A DNA stretch of 39,553 bases. Origin: Candidatus Bathyarchaeota archaeon (lineage in GTDB: Archaea > Thermoproteota > CALKCG01 > B24). The notes under the pieces were generated by a model. It saw only the letters and a list, made by a program, of their open reading frames with translations, ran no database searches and was not told the origin of the DNA. How positions within the stretch are numbered: the first letter of the stretch is position 1; each line of letters begins with the position of its first letter. The stretch is taken from the NCBI GenBank assembly GCA_021161255.1, contig JAGHAZ010000040.1, positions 1 to 39,553 of the forward strand, written 5' to 3'. A program made the translations under genes and the position numbers. Of this stretch, positions 7,010-14,956 are shown one piece after another.

Positions 7010-9604
7010 ATGGGAGCTGAGTCGTCAAAAATCAAGACGGTAGTCGAAGTCTTAGCTGTGATCGTTTTCATCGCCTTACTGACCCATGTCTACTGTACGA
7101 TTTTAGGGGGGATTCCCTACGAACTATTAGAGACGGTTTTCAAGAGGGCTAATGTCGACCTTACCTACGGGACTCAAGCTTGGGTAGACGAAGACTTGGG
7201 CTCGCCGAATAAGAGTCTCCACCTCGCCCTTGTAAACCTGTTTCTATCCTTTCTAACGTCGACTGGGCTAAGTGTATATTCGACGGGCGTCGTCTTTCTA
7301 ACGCTACTCTGGGTTTCAGGAGGGCTATCTGTATACGTCCTGTTCAAACGTCTTATGAGTAGCCGCTCAGCCGCCCTAATAGCGTCGGTAGCCTATCTAG
7401 GATCCCCTTTAGCCATCAAATGCCTATGGAATGGTCTAGAAACCGCGCTATTTTATGCTCTAATACCCGTGGCTATAACGCTAGCCGATAAAGGCTTCAG
7501 AAAAAACAGCATGTACTATGGTTTTTACGTAGCCCTAGCGGCGACTATATTATCGGGTGGAGTCTACAGACTCGACTTGCTGACCTTATTTATACTTACC
7601 ATTCCATCATATCTAGTCGCTTTAATAACCGATCAGTGGGATCTAGCTAAATTTAAATGGATAACGACATTTACGTCGTCGACCGTACTTTGTTGGATTC
7701 CGATGAATCTATGGCTGATCATCATCTCTCCAGTCTTCTATGAGAATTTTAACGTTGAATATCTCGTAGTCGCTCCCTTATTTTTCCTTCTAATTCTAAC
7801 AGCCCTCAAAGTCAAAAACTCAAACGTATTACAGGCTTCAGCGGTTTTGCTGATAACAGTTATCATGCTTTTTGACCCTCAAGGAATCGTGTCGACCAAC
7901 GTTTATCCTGACGCATTAACGCTTCTCTGCGTAAGTCTATCCCTCTCGCTGGCCTCATGCCTTAAGAGGCTTCTACAACGTCTTGAAGATTACCTATCGA
8001 TGACCTTGATAATAGAAAGCGATGAAGGTATTAAGAGGAAGTATAATCTGTCAAAACCGATATTCTGCATCATAGTGATAGGTCTTATAATTTCTCAAGG
8101 CGTCGCAGTTAGTCTGGCATGGTATAACGACCTGAATATTCCAAGCCTTTACGTCAAGCTTAACAAGGCTTTACCAAAGGGTCATTATAGGGTGTTAACC
8201 TTACCTATAACCTGCAGGGAAATTTTTTATAACTGGAGCCCAAGAAGTTACAGCGAACATATTGAATCAATAGTGCTTAATAAATCAGTCATATCCGGGT
8301 GTGACCACGTATATTTGAACGAACTGTCCACTAAAAAGGGCTTCTGGAAATTGTTGTCGATTTTTGATATCAAGTTTCTCATGCTACATATGGATATAAA
8401 CTGTGAGAAGACTAAATGTGTGAACCCAAAGATTTTGAAGAACTCGATAGAAAAAACTAGGCTCAGCTACGAGAACGCGGTTTTTCCCCACGTTCGAAAC
8501 GGCTCGGTCGAGTTGTCTTACGTTAAATCTCTTACGGAAGACTTTGGTTTTGTCCACTTAGTCAACTATAACTCGTCAAAGATCCATCGTGTGGAGGCTA
8601 GGGTCTCTAATACAAAGGAGGCGCAGTCTAAAATTCATATATACGCTTTAGGCGCTATAGCCCAAAGCAACGAACCTATTTTAAACGGTACGTTCAGCTT
8701 CGCCTATGACCCTAGAGTGTTGGAATGGTCAGAGTATCGATACCTCGAGCTATGGATTAAAGTTAACGGGTCCCATGAAGTCGAGATCCAGCTGTACGAT
8801 GCTTTCTATAACTGGAGCCTATGGAAGGTCGAGGTAGAAGAACAGGTTTGGAGCTTAGTGACTATACGGCTCGATAAACCCGATGTATATGGAGGCTTAG
8901 ACGAGTCGAAGGTATGTATGGTGGTTTTCTCTGTACGAGCTCCTCCCGATCGCATCGTAGAAGTAGAGGTTGGAGGTATATTCCTGGACTATGGCTATGA
9001 AGTTAGGGTTGCTAAAAAACCTGAGCCGCTTAAAATATTCATGGAGAAGCCGGAGCTTGTGATATACGAGCTTCCAGATCGTTTCAGAAACCCGAAGATC
9101 TACACAGTCGAACGCACGATTCCCCTAAACAACACTGGAAGAAGTACCTGTGAAATCTTCTTGTCCGAAGAGTTTGACCCTCAAACCTCTGCGTTCGTTG
9201 AAAAAGAAGAGTTAAACGTATTCCGCGTCAAGATTTCATACTCAGAAAGAGGGCCGTTACACTACGGGGTCACCGTCTATAGACCTACAGGGCCGTTTCT
9301 TCTGGTTTTAAACGAACGGTTCGACCCCGGTTGGAGCATATATATCGAAGAGCCCAGCTTGATCGATGTATTCATGGGGATGGAGGCAAGGAATACCGAG
9401 CATTTAAGAGTTAATGGCTTCTTTAACGGATGGTACATTAAGCCTGGAGGGGAAACTCTCACGTTGGTGATCCTTTATAGACCACAGGTTCTTCTAGAAG
9501 TTTTTAAGACCATATCGTTGGGATTTGCGGTAGTCGGTTTGACTATAGGTTTCTTGAGGAGGCTTTTAGAAGTGGATTTCAGTGCTTACGTCGATATCGA
9601 TTGA
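7010..9604 (+). CDS. Large multi-spanning membrane protein, GT-C glycosyltransferase-like
   Basis: 864 residues. The first half is a membrane domain: a helix at about 10-32, then a series of helices from about 78 to 310 and one at about 347-370. The second half (about 375-825) is extracytoplasmic, with a beta-sandwich, carbohydrate-binding-like stretch (about 520-680), and ends with one more helix (about 832-855). The first outer loop carries WVDEDLG (D60, E61, D62), where GT-C enzymes such as Stt3 keep their acidic metal/lipid-phosphate site. GT-C enzymes transfer sugars from lipid-phosphate donors outside the membrane. I recognise no specific family; a YfhO-like role is possible. Position between the S-layer genes and a sugar nucleotidyltransferase supports a role in surface glycan work (inference). 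Confidence 0.5.
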   Translation: MGAESSKIKTVVEVLAVIVFIALLTHVYCTILGGIPYELLETVFKRANVDLTYGTQAWVDEDLGSPNKSLHLALVNLFLSFLTSTGLSVYSTGVVFLTLLWVSGGLSVYVLFKRLMSSRSAALIASVAYLGSPLAIKCLWNGLETALFYALIPVAITLADKGFRKNSMYYGFYVALAATILSGGVYRLDLLTLFILTIPSYLVALITDQWDLAKFKWITTFTSSTVLCWIPMNLWLIIISPVFYENFNVEYLVVAPLFFLLILTALKVKNSNVLQASAVLLITVIMLFDPQGIVSTNVYPDALTLLCVSLSLSLASCLKRLLQRLEDYLSMTLIIESDEGIKRKYNLSKPIFCIIVIGLIISQGVAVSLAWYNDLNIPSLYVKLNKALPKGHYRVLTLPITCREIFYNWSPRSYSEHIESIVLNKSVISGCDHVYLNELSTKKGFWKLLSIFDIKFLMLHMDINCEKTKCVNPKILKNSIEKTRLSYENAVFPHVRNGSVELSYVKSLTEDFGFVHLVNYNSSKIHRVEARVSNTKEAQSKIHIYALGAIAQSNEPILNGTFSFAYDPRVLEWSEYRYLELWIKVNGSHEVEIQLYDAFYNWSLWKVEVEEQVWSLVTIRLDKPDVYGGLDESKVCMVVFSVRAPPDRIVEVEVGGIFLDYGYEVRVAKKPEPLKIFMEKPELVIYELPDRFRNPKIYTVERTIPLNNTGRSTCEIFLSEEFDPQTSAFVEKEELNVFRVKISYSERGPLHYGVTVYRPTGPFLLVLNERFDPGWSIYIEEPSLIDVFMGMEARNTEHLRVNGFFNGWYIKPGGETLTLVILYRPQVLLEVFKTISLGFAVVGLTIGFLRRLLEVDFSAYVDID

Positions 9605-9619
9605 AACAATTGAGGCATT

Positions 9620-9631
9620 AAGCATATAAGC
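9620..9631 (+). promoter_or_regulatory. TATA box of the sugar nucleotidyltransferase gene
   Basis: AAGCATATAAGC centred about 35 nt before the ATG at 9661, giving a predicted leader of about 9 nt. The gene therefore has its own promoter despite following the GT-C-like gene by only 56 nt. Confidence 0.55.
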
Positions 9632-9660
9632 TGTTTACGGCTATGGTTGTTTAGAAGGAT

Positions 9661-10419
9661 ATGGATGAAGTTTGTGCAGCTGTATTATGCGGTGGTGTCG
9701 GTAGTAGGCTCAGACCCTTGACATATTACTTTCAGAAAGCGATGATTCCGATCGGTTCGAAGCAGAAGCCTCTTCTGGAATATATAATTCTACTACTCAG
9801 AAAATATGGGGTACGAGACATAGTCCTACTAGCAGGCTACAAGTATAGGCAGATTCTCAACTACTTTGGTGACGGAAAGAGATTCGGTGTGAGAATAAAC
9901 TATGTTCTCGACCGGGAAAACCTCAAAGGAACCGGATGGGCCTTGTTGAACGCCTATGAAAACGGTGTCTTCGATAAGTTCAAACACATCCTCGTCTATT
10001 ACGGGGACATTCTCTCCAGCATCGATATCGGGGAGCTTCTTAGACGTCATAAAATGCTAGACTCCTCTGTAACGGTCGCTGTCTCGAGAGGATATAGGCT
10101 TCCTGTGGGTATAGCTCATCTTGACGGGTTAAGAATCGTTAAATTTGAGGAGAAACCAATAGTGGATATCCCCGTGTGTATAGGGATTTTGGTTTTGAAG
10201 AAAAATGTCCTCGAAACAATGTCTAATTTATCGAAGAGATATGTGAATATGGAGTTCGACTTGATGAGCCATCTTATACCTGCCTTGATAGCTAGAGGAG
10301 AAGATGTTTACGCATACGAGACGAAGGCCTTCTGGTACGACGTAGGCTCGACCGAGAAGTATGAAAAGCTCGATAACAGTTTCGCCGACAGGCTATTAGA
10401 AACGTTGGAGAAGACTTAA
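9661..10419 (+). CDS. Sugar-1-phosphate nucleotidyltransferase (NDP-sugar pyrophosphorylase)
   Basis: 252 residues, a single NTP_transferase Rossmann-like domain. It would join a sugar 1-phosphate and an NTP to make an NDP-sugar and pyrophosphate. Signature GGVGSRLRPLT (11-21) binds the nucleotide; YYGDIL (about 118-123) supplies the metal-binding Asp; FEEKP (about 161-165) and the late WYDVGS motif are typical. The C-terminal left-handed beta-helix found in many archaeal homologues is absent, so it is the short form. Sugar and base are not predictable. It may feed precursors to glycosylation of the nearby S-layer (inference from neighbours). Confidence 0.85.
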   Translation: MDEVCAAVLCGGVGSRLRPLTYYFQKAMIPIGSKQKPLLEYIILLLRKYGVRDIVLLAGYKYRQILNYFGDGKRFGVRINYVLDRENLKGTGWALLNAYENGVFDKFKHILVYYGDILSSIDIGELLRRHKMLDSSVTVAVSRGYRLPVGIAHLDGLRIVKFEEKPIVDIPVCIGILVLKKNVLETMSNLSKRYVNMEFDLMSHLIPALIARGEDVYAYETKAFWYDVGSTEKYEKLDNSFADRLLETLEKT

Positions 10420-10421
10420 CA

Positions 10422-11000
10422 TCATATTTTCTTTTGTTTAAGCCACAACGCAAGCTTTCTAAACGCCCTAGCTCTATGCGATAGACGGTTTTTTTCAGAC
10501 AGATCCATCTCGGCGAACGTCCTACCGTCACCCTCCATCGGCTTGAAGATCGGGTCGAACCCGAATCCTCCGTGACCCTTAGGTCTGTTCGTTATGAATC
10601 CCTCGATTTTACCCGTAAACACCTTCACGAACCCTCCCGGCTTAGAATAGGCCACGGCCGAGAGAAAGTACGCTCTTCTATCATCTAACCCATTCATAAG
10701 TTTAAGTAAACCCCATAACCCTAGGGTCTTATAGACGTAGGAGGAGTAGGGGCCTGGAAACCCCTTCAACGGTCGTATAAATAAGCCAGCGTCTTCGACG
10801 ACTACCGCTACTTTAAACTTAGACGCTAGGTCCGAGGCGGCGTATGACGCTATCTCCTCGATGCTGTCAGATTGTATCTCGACCTTATCGGCATCAAGCC
10901 TCTCTAACGAGACACCATACTCCGTCATGAGAAGTTTAGCCTCCCTAAATTTACCTAGATTTTTCGTAGCAAAATACAAGGCCACGACAATCAGCCTCAA
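10422..11000 (-). CDS. rdgB: XTP/dITP (ITPase, Ham1/RdgB) nucleotide pyrophosphatase
   Basis: 192 residues. It hydrolyses non-canonical purine NTPs (ITP, dITP, XTP) to monophosphates and keeps them out of RNA and DNA. Signatures: FATKNLGKFREA (10-21) at the substrate loop, VVVEDAGLFI (66-75) with the catalytic Asp70, GFPGPYSSYV (80-89), and GHGGFGFDPIF (about 138-148). The TTG at 11000 gives the full family N-terminus; a GTG at 10985 preceded by GAGGCTGA at good spacing would remove five residues and is also possible. It ends 2 nt from the convergent nucleotidyltransferase. Confidence 0.92.
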   Translation of the reverse strand: MRLIVVALYFATKNLGKFREAKLLMTEYGVSLERLDADKVEIQSDSIEEIASYAASDLASKFKVAVVVEDAGLFIRPLKGFPGPYSSYVYKTLGLWGLLKLMNGLDDRRAYFLSAVAYSKPGGFVKVFTGKIEGFITNRPKGHGGFGFDPIFKPMEGDGRTFAEMDLSEKNRLSHRARAFRKLALWLKQKKI

Positions 11001-11162
11001 CCCATTAAGCAGGTATGAAAGAATTTAACGATTCCCTTCTAGCGCCGACTTTCGATATTTCAAGCCATGAGGGTTTAGCAGTCATAACCACGAAAGCCGG
11101 CTTCTTACCTCCTCGACATGTTTAATAGAGTGGTTAAAGGAAAACTATGAAAGGGGTATAGT

Positions 11163-11879
11163 TTGAGAGAGACGCGGTTTAGCGATGTATGTGGAACCGT
11201 AAACGAGATTCGTAACATACTCAGTAGGAGCACGCTGAAACCTGAAGACTTCACGGAAGCACTCGATCTTCTCGAAGATGCCTCGTATATGATTAGTAGA
11301 ATGAAACATAGGCTCAGAGAATATGAAAAGCTTAGAGACGATCTAAGGCGTCTATTAGAGGAGATGGATCGCATAAAACCTAAGGGAGTCGAAGAAGTTC
11401 CCCATGTAGCTGAGGAGTTTAAGAAAATAGTTTCTACGCATCCTCAGAGGGAGAGTGATTTGAAGAGAGCCATTGAATTGGCTGAGAAGATTAGGAAGAT
11501 CGCAGGTAGCCTTGAAGATGTTTTAAGGACTTATAAGGAAAAATGCCTCGACATGCTTAAGCTTTATGGGCGGATAAAAGGTGTGAGAGACTGGAGTAGG
11601 GATGAAGAGAAGGTTATCGGAGTGGCGTTACCTATTCTCATGCCCCTGAATAAGCTTTTAGAGGACGTTTATGAGTGGCTTCCACCTGAACCTCACAGAA
11701 CTAAGCTGATAGAGTTCATCAAAGCCGGAAGGGCCTACATTCTGCCTAAGAAGCGGAGACAACCACCCATGGTCTACTTCGAAGACGGTGGGGCTATTCC
11801 TCTACATAAAGTGAGGTACTCGGATAAGATAAGAAATTTTTATCCTGAAAATAAGCCTCCCCTAGATGTCGAACGATGA
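11163..11879 (+). CDS. Uncharacterised helical/coiled-coil protein
   Basis: 238 residues, no family recognised. Residues 1-150 are almost wholly helical with strong charged heptads (MISRMKHRLREYEKLRDDL at about 43-61, then LRRLLEEMDRI), a second helical block at about 95-150, and a short C-terminal tail rich in aromatics and Pro (PKKRRQPPMVYFEDGG). No signal peptide or membrane helix, so it is cytoplasmic. The TTG start has AAAGGGG 7 nt upstream. An AT box (GTTTAATA, 11118-11125) could drive it. It is convergent with the frameshifted nucleotidyltransferase, 14 nt apart. Confidence 0.6.
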   Translation: MRETRFSDVCGTVNEIRNILSRSTLKPEDFTEALDLLEDASYMISRMKHRLREYEKLRDDLRRLLEEMDRIKPKGVEEVPHVAEEFKKIVSTHPQRESDLKRAIELAEKIRKIAGSLEDVLRTYKEKCLDMLKLYGRIKGVRDWSRDEEKVIGVALPILMPLNKLLEDVYEWLPPEPHRTKLIEFIKAGRAYILPKKRRQPPMVYFEDGGAIPLHKVRYSDKIRNFYPENKPPLDVER

Positions 11880-11893
11880 AGCTAAAGGAAGGG

Positions 11894-12982
11894 TTAAGTT
11901 CCTACGTCGAAGTTCTCTGACCTTAGATGAGCTTCCCTCATCAGGGTTAGAGAGTACAACGTCTGGTCGTAATACCTCGGCCCGTATGATAACGTTATCT
12001 GATGGAAAATTTTATCCCGGCTTTGAACTCTTTCAAGCCACCCCTCGACGTAGATTCGCTCATCCCTGAAAGCCTGAAGCCTATACTCCTCTACGTATGA
12101 GACTACGCGTTCGACCGAATCGACCTTAGGCCCTTTTACGACTTCTTCAAGCTCGACTCCGTAGATCGAGGGCATAAAGGCTGCTTCGGAATCGTCTAAG
12201 ACCTTCAATACGGCCTTAATCCAACCCAACCGGGTGACTCTATCGAGGATGTCGTATTCGTTAACTATCTCATCCCAACTTTTAACCGGCTCAAATTCTA
12301 CTTTAACCGGTCTAACGGAGCTAGATGGCTTGTAAATCCCGTATATGAACTTCCTTCTTTGGTGAATTAAGAACAGTTTATATGGATACTTTGTGAACCT
12401 CCAGTTAAGCCTTAGAGGTTTTTCGAACTCGTTAACCATAAACCTCTTCATGTATAAGTCTTTTAGACAGTCTCTTAACTCCCTTAGGTTATCTGAGCCA
12501 TATATTACAAAGTCTAAGTCTGAAAGTTTCGGATGATGAAGCCCCAGTAGCAGCGACCCGAATACGCCGAAGTCCCCTAACTTTAACCCAGAGACCTCGA
12601 CGACCTTTATCGAGTACTGTACGCAACATATCGACAAGCTCATCTTCGCAATCCTCTGTGAGATTCCTAAGGCCATCGCTTGGAAGATATACTTCCCTTA
12701 TGAGCGCTCTAGGTACACCTGGCAGTTTTCTAGCTAACGGTTTATAGTAGACCATATATTCCGGAAATATTCCTTTCACTAGCCTGAAAGGCTCATCTCC
12801 ATAGAGCTTGTAGTAGACGGTCTCTGGATACCCCTGGGGGCCCTCGGGTTTCTCGACGTATAGAGGCTTGCGGGCACGTATTCGAGGTCGCATACGTAGC
12901 CGTCAGCCGGGTGAGTATACCCAAGCACTCTAAAGACTAGGTCGTTTAACTCGACGATATAGTCTCGGTCTCTAAGCTTCAA
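11894..12982 (-). pseudogene. Frameshifted paralogue of the upstream nucleotidyltransferase gene
   Basis: Three consecutive minus-strand frames together encode one protein of about 362 residues that parallels the intact neighbour. Part 1 (from TTG 12982) gives LNDLVFRVLGYTHPADGY, matching EGLIFYIFGYEHPEDRY of the neighbour. Near 12865-12875 the frame must move back one base (a base seems missing) to continue through FPEYMVYYKPLARKLPG. Near 12608-12612, at an AAA, it must drop one base to continue into VFGSLLLGLHHPKLSDLDF, which holds the GS and DxD nucleotidyltransferase motifs. The two shifts cancel. The sequence stays gene-like throughout, without stops in the composite frame, so the decay is recent or the shifts are base-calling errors. 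GGGAG lies 8 nt before the TTG, and the gap to the upstream gene is 14 nt. Confidence 0.7.
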
Positions 12983-12996
12983 AATTCGTCTCCCGG

Positions 12997-14019
12997 CTAA
13001 TAGAGTTTCTTAACCTTGATGTATTCTCCCGGTCTGCCTGAGCCTACCACGACCCTATATCTCTCTCCTTCACCTGAGACAGGGACCTCTCGTTCTAGAA
13101 GCCCTCTGACCTCGAGTAGATCACCCTCATAGGCCAAACCCCTATATGTACTATCCATGGCTATGACCTCTCTAGGCCTCATCTCCGGCGGAAGTCTAGA
13201 CTCCTCGTTAGCAGCTCGATATTCTGAGATCTTATAAATCGCCGGTCTGAAGTAGGATTCTTCAGCCGACTCCACCATGCATCTGAACTTCACCGTTTTT
13301 ATCGGCATCCTCTTGTAAGCCCCATAAACGTCCCGTATCTCCTCCTTTCTCCTCACGGCGTTAAAAACTACTTTAACGTCTTTATAGAGAACCTTGTTAC
13401 GCCTATGCTTGTCAAACTCGTTCTCGTAAAGAGGTTTCATGATTTTTTTATACACAAGTCTCCTTACAGTGTTGTGAACACGCCTGTAGTTTGACGCCCC
13501 ATATATGACCACGTCGATGTCCGGTTTCTCAGACTCCATACCGAGACAGAGCGAACCGTGGATCCCGAAGAATTTTAAGTCTAAATCAGCCTTCGAAGCT
13601 ACGAGCCTTATCCATTCTATAGCGATCTTCTCCAACTGGCTAGGTTCCTTTTTAGCGAGAAGCTCGGATAAACGTTCCTTCGGCCTAAAGACTTTCTCTA
13701 TAGACTCCTTTGGAACCGTTATTAACGTTTTAGAATTATACGGACAATTATACAGGTATTGGGGGAAATTTTTCTCAAAGACCTCGATGAATTTTTTGAA
13801 GTTCTCTGGACTATAGAGTTTAGCCGGTCTGACATATCTTTGGTCTTTAAGCTTCCAAGTCCACGGCAAAAACTCGATGTCGAACAGGTTCTTAAGCGAT
13901 TCGGGGATATATTTAACATAGGCTATATAGCGATCTTCAGGATGCTCGTATCCGAATATGTAAAAGATCAACCCCTCTCTCGTTTGAACCGCATCACCGT
14001 CGATAAGTCTCTCAGTCAT
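12997..14019 (-). CDS. Archaeal predicted nucleotidyltransferase (pol-beta superfamily)
   Basis: 340 residues. The N-terminal about 95 residues form a domain shared with the broken downstream copy (FYIFGYEHPEDRYIAYVKYI). The central region has the pol-beta-type nucleotidyltransferase core: HGSLCLG (154-160) followed by DIDVVIYG (167-174), giving the GS and two metal-binding Asp residues; a third acidic residue probably lies further on. The C-terminal about 60 residues are a small beta domain (EVRGLLEREVPVSGEGERYRVVVG), OB-like in pattern. It resembles the uncharacterised archaeal nucleotidyltransferases of COG1665 (number from memory, not checked). Substrate unknown; RNA or a small molecule are both possible. 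It is the first gene of a two-gene tandem duplication. ATG start, weak ribosome binding site. Confidence 0.7.
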   Translation of the reverse strand: MTERLIDGDAVQTREGLIFYIFGYEHPEDRYIAYVKYIPESLKNLFDIEFLPWTWKLKDQRYVRPAKLYSPENFKKFIEVFEKNFPQYLYNCPYNSKTLITVPKESIEKVFRPKERLSELLAKKEPSQLEKIAIEWIRLVASKADLDLKFFGIHGSLCLGMESEKPDIDVVIYGASNYRRVHNTVRRLVYKKIMKPLYENEFDKHRRNKVLYKDVKVVFNAVRRKEEIRDVYGAYKRMPIKTVKFRCMVESAEESYFRPAIYKISEYRAANEESRLPPEMRPREVIAMDSTYRGLAYEGDLLEVRGLLEREVPVSGEGERYRVVVGSGRPGEYIKVKKLY

Positions 14020-14159
14020 ACACCTACCCAGCTCCTGAACCTAGTTTACCTGAGCTGATTGCTTCTACATAATCTAACCCATAGGGTGGACTTAAAGGTT
14101 TAACTCTCAAGATTCCTCGAATAAATTTAAGCCATATTAGGGAATAATAGATAATACGA
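14020..14159. promoter_or_regulatory. Divergent promoter region
   Basis: Between the nucleotidyltransferase (minus) and the winged-helix gene (plus). CTTTAAG-type box on the minus strand near 14091-14099 and ATAAATTTAAG at 14121-14131 on the plus strand; the latter predicts a leader of about 7 nt before the ATG at 14160. Confidence 0.45.
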
Positions 14160-14423
14160 ATGTCTTACGAGTCACAATCCTATCTAACCGTTATAAGAAA
14201 CGTAGATAAAGGCCTTAAAACTAGAACTTCCATCATAAAGGCCCTCAAGGAGGGGTACACCACCATCCGGGGGATTTCCGAGGTCACGGGCATACGCTAT
14301 CAAACCGTCCTGAGGCATCTTAAAAACATGGAGAAAGAAGGTGTCGTAGCCAGAAAACCTGGAAGACCCTATAAATGGAGCTTAACCGGTAAGGGTCAAC
14401 AAAACGTCCTGAAATTCACGTGA
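14160..14423 (+). CDS. Small winged-helix transcriptional regulator
   Basis: 87 residues, one winged helix-turn-helix domain. Residues 20-60 read as helix 2, turn and recognition helix (TIRGISEVTGIRYQTVLRHL), and GVVARKPGRPYKWSLTGKG forms the wing; the last residues are a short tail. It resembles ArsR/MarR-like single-domain archaeal regulators. No ligand-binding domain or Cys cluster is present, so any effector is unknown. The ATG is nearly at the predicted transcription start. Its 3' end faces the large RNA candidate encoded on the opposite strand 35 nt away. Confidence 0.8.
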   Translation: MSYESQSYLTVIRNVDKGLKTRTSIIKALKEGYTTIRGISEVTGIRYQTVLRHLKNMEKEGVVARKPGRPYKWSLTGKGQQNVLKFT

Positions 14424-14458
14424 TCAATAAATTCGACGACGATTTAAGATTTCGATAG

Positions 14459-14802
14459 AAAAACCGTTTATCAGGTAGTGGGGAGAGGCCGAGCCTCCCA
14501 CCTCCTATAACCCGACCCGAAGGCCAGGTTATAGGCGTCCTTTCTGTGGGTTTAAGCCAACCTTTCGGCTGGCCCGTCTCCAAGCCTTGCGGCCTAGAGA
14601 CATACCCACACGGCCTATCTACTCAGCCTCTTCTCACCGGAGATTTGACCGTTCAACCCTCCAAGCCCTCCCGAGAAACCAGCTCGGTTACCCGAGTCCG
14701 GTTTCTCCCCCTGGGGAGGGAGGGTTTGGTCGGTCGAGCGGCCTCTTCTCCGTTGAGGAGAGGCCTTTCGACTTTAGACGACACTACCTTTTGACCGGCG
14801 GA
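14459..14802 (-). ncRNA. Large structured non-coding RNA, family not recognised
   Basis: GC-rich island in AT-rich surroundings, folded by eye on the minus strand. Closing helix AGGUAGUG (14789-14782) with CACUACCU (14480-14473). Inside: hairpin 14765-14740; helix 14725-14719 with 14662-14656 enclosing hairpin 14705-14675 (GUAA loop); helix 14610-14604 with 14551-14545 enclosing hairpins 14601-14576 (GCAA loop) and 14573-14556 (GAAA loop); hairpin 14535-14504 (9 bp plus 5 bp, UUCG loop closed by C-G); hairpin 14499-14481. Six G-U pairs in these helices would be A-C mismatches on the plus strand, and the loops are GNRA/UUCG only on the minus strand, although hairpin 14765-14740 alone pairs slightly better on plus. 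TATA box at 14832-14824; U5 at 14463-14459. I could not find RNase P conserved regions I/V or the SRP helix 8 motif. Confidence 0.75.
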
Positions 14803-14956
14803 TTACTATTCTCGCGTTTCAGGCTTTTAAAGTTATCTAGCTATTTTTCTAGTGTTTTCTGTTTAAATTTTTTAAATTCCTAATGTTTTTACCTTAAATC
14901 CGTGATAAACCACTTTATTCAAGTCTTTTTCCTAAAAAAGAGGGTGAATGAGGGGT
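14803..14956 (-). promoter_or_regulatory. TATA box of the structured RNA and terminator of the FBPA/P gene
   Basis: AT-rich, no gene. ACTTTAAAAG on the minus strand (14833-14824) lies about 26 nt from the predicted RNA start near 14802. Closer to the upstream gene, a T6 run on the minus strand (14939-14934), 18 nt after the FBPA/P stop, is a likely terminator, so the RNA would be transcribed on its own. Confidence 0.6.

Noticed and set aside
12489-12893. Separate small gene in the middle frame of the broken nucleotidyltransferase
   Set aside because: Its sequence fills the gap between the two flanking frames and parallels the intact copy, so it is part of one frameshifted gene.
14459-14802. 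RNase P RNA or SRP RNA as identity of the large RNA
   Set aside because: No GAGGAAAGUCC or ACAGAA...GGCUUA pair in the right order for RNase P, and no GGAAGG/AGCA helix 8 motif for SRP. The stretch GGCTTAAACCCACAGAAA holds similar words in the wrong order. Left unassigned, not excluded.
14546-14883. Open frames on the plus strand across the GC-rich island (82 and 98 codons)
   Set aside because: They overlap the folded RNA, have odd Pro/Ser/Arg-rich composition and no ribosome binding site; openness follows from GC bias.
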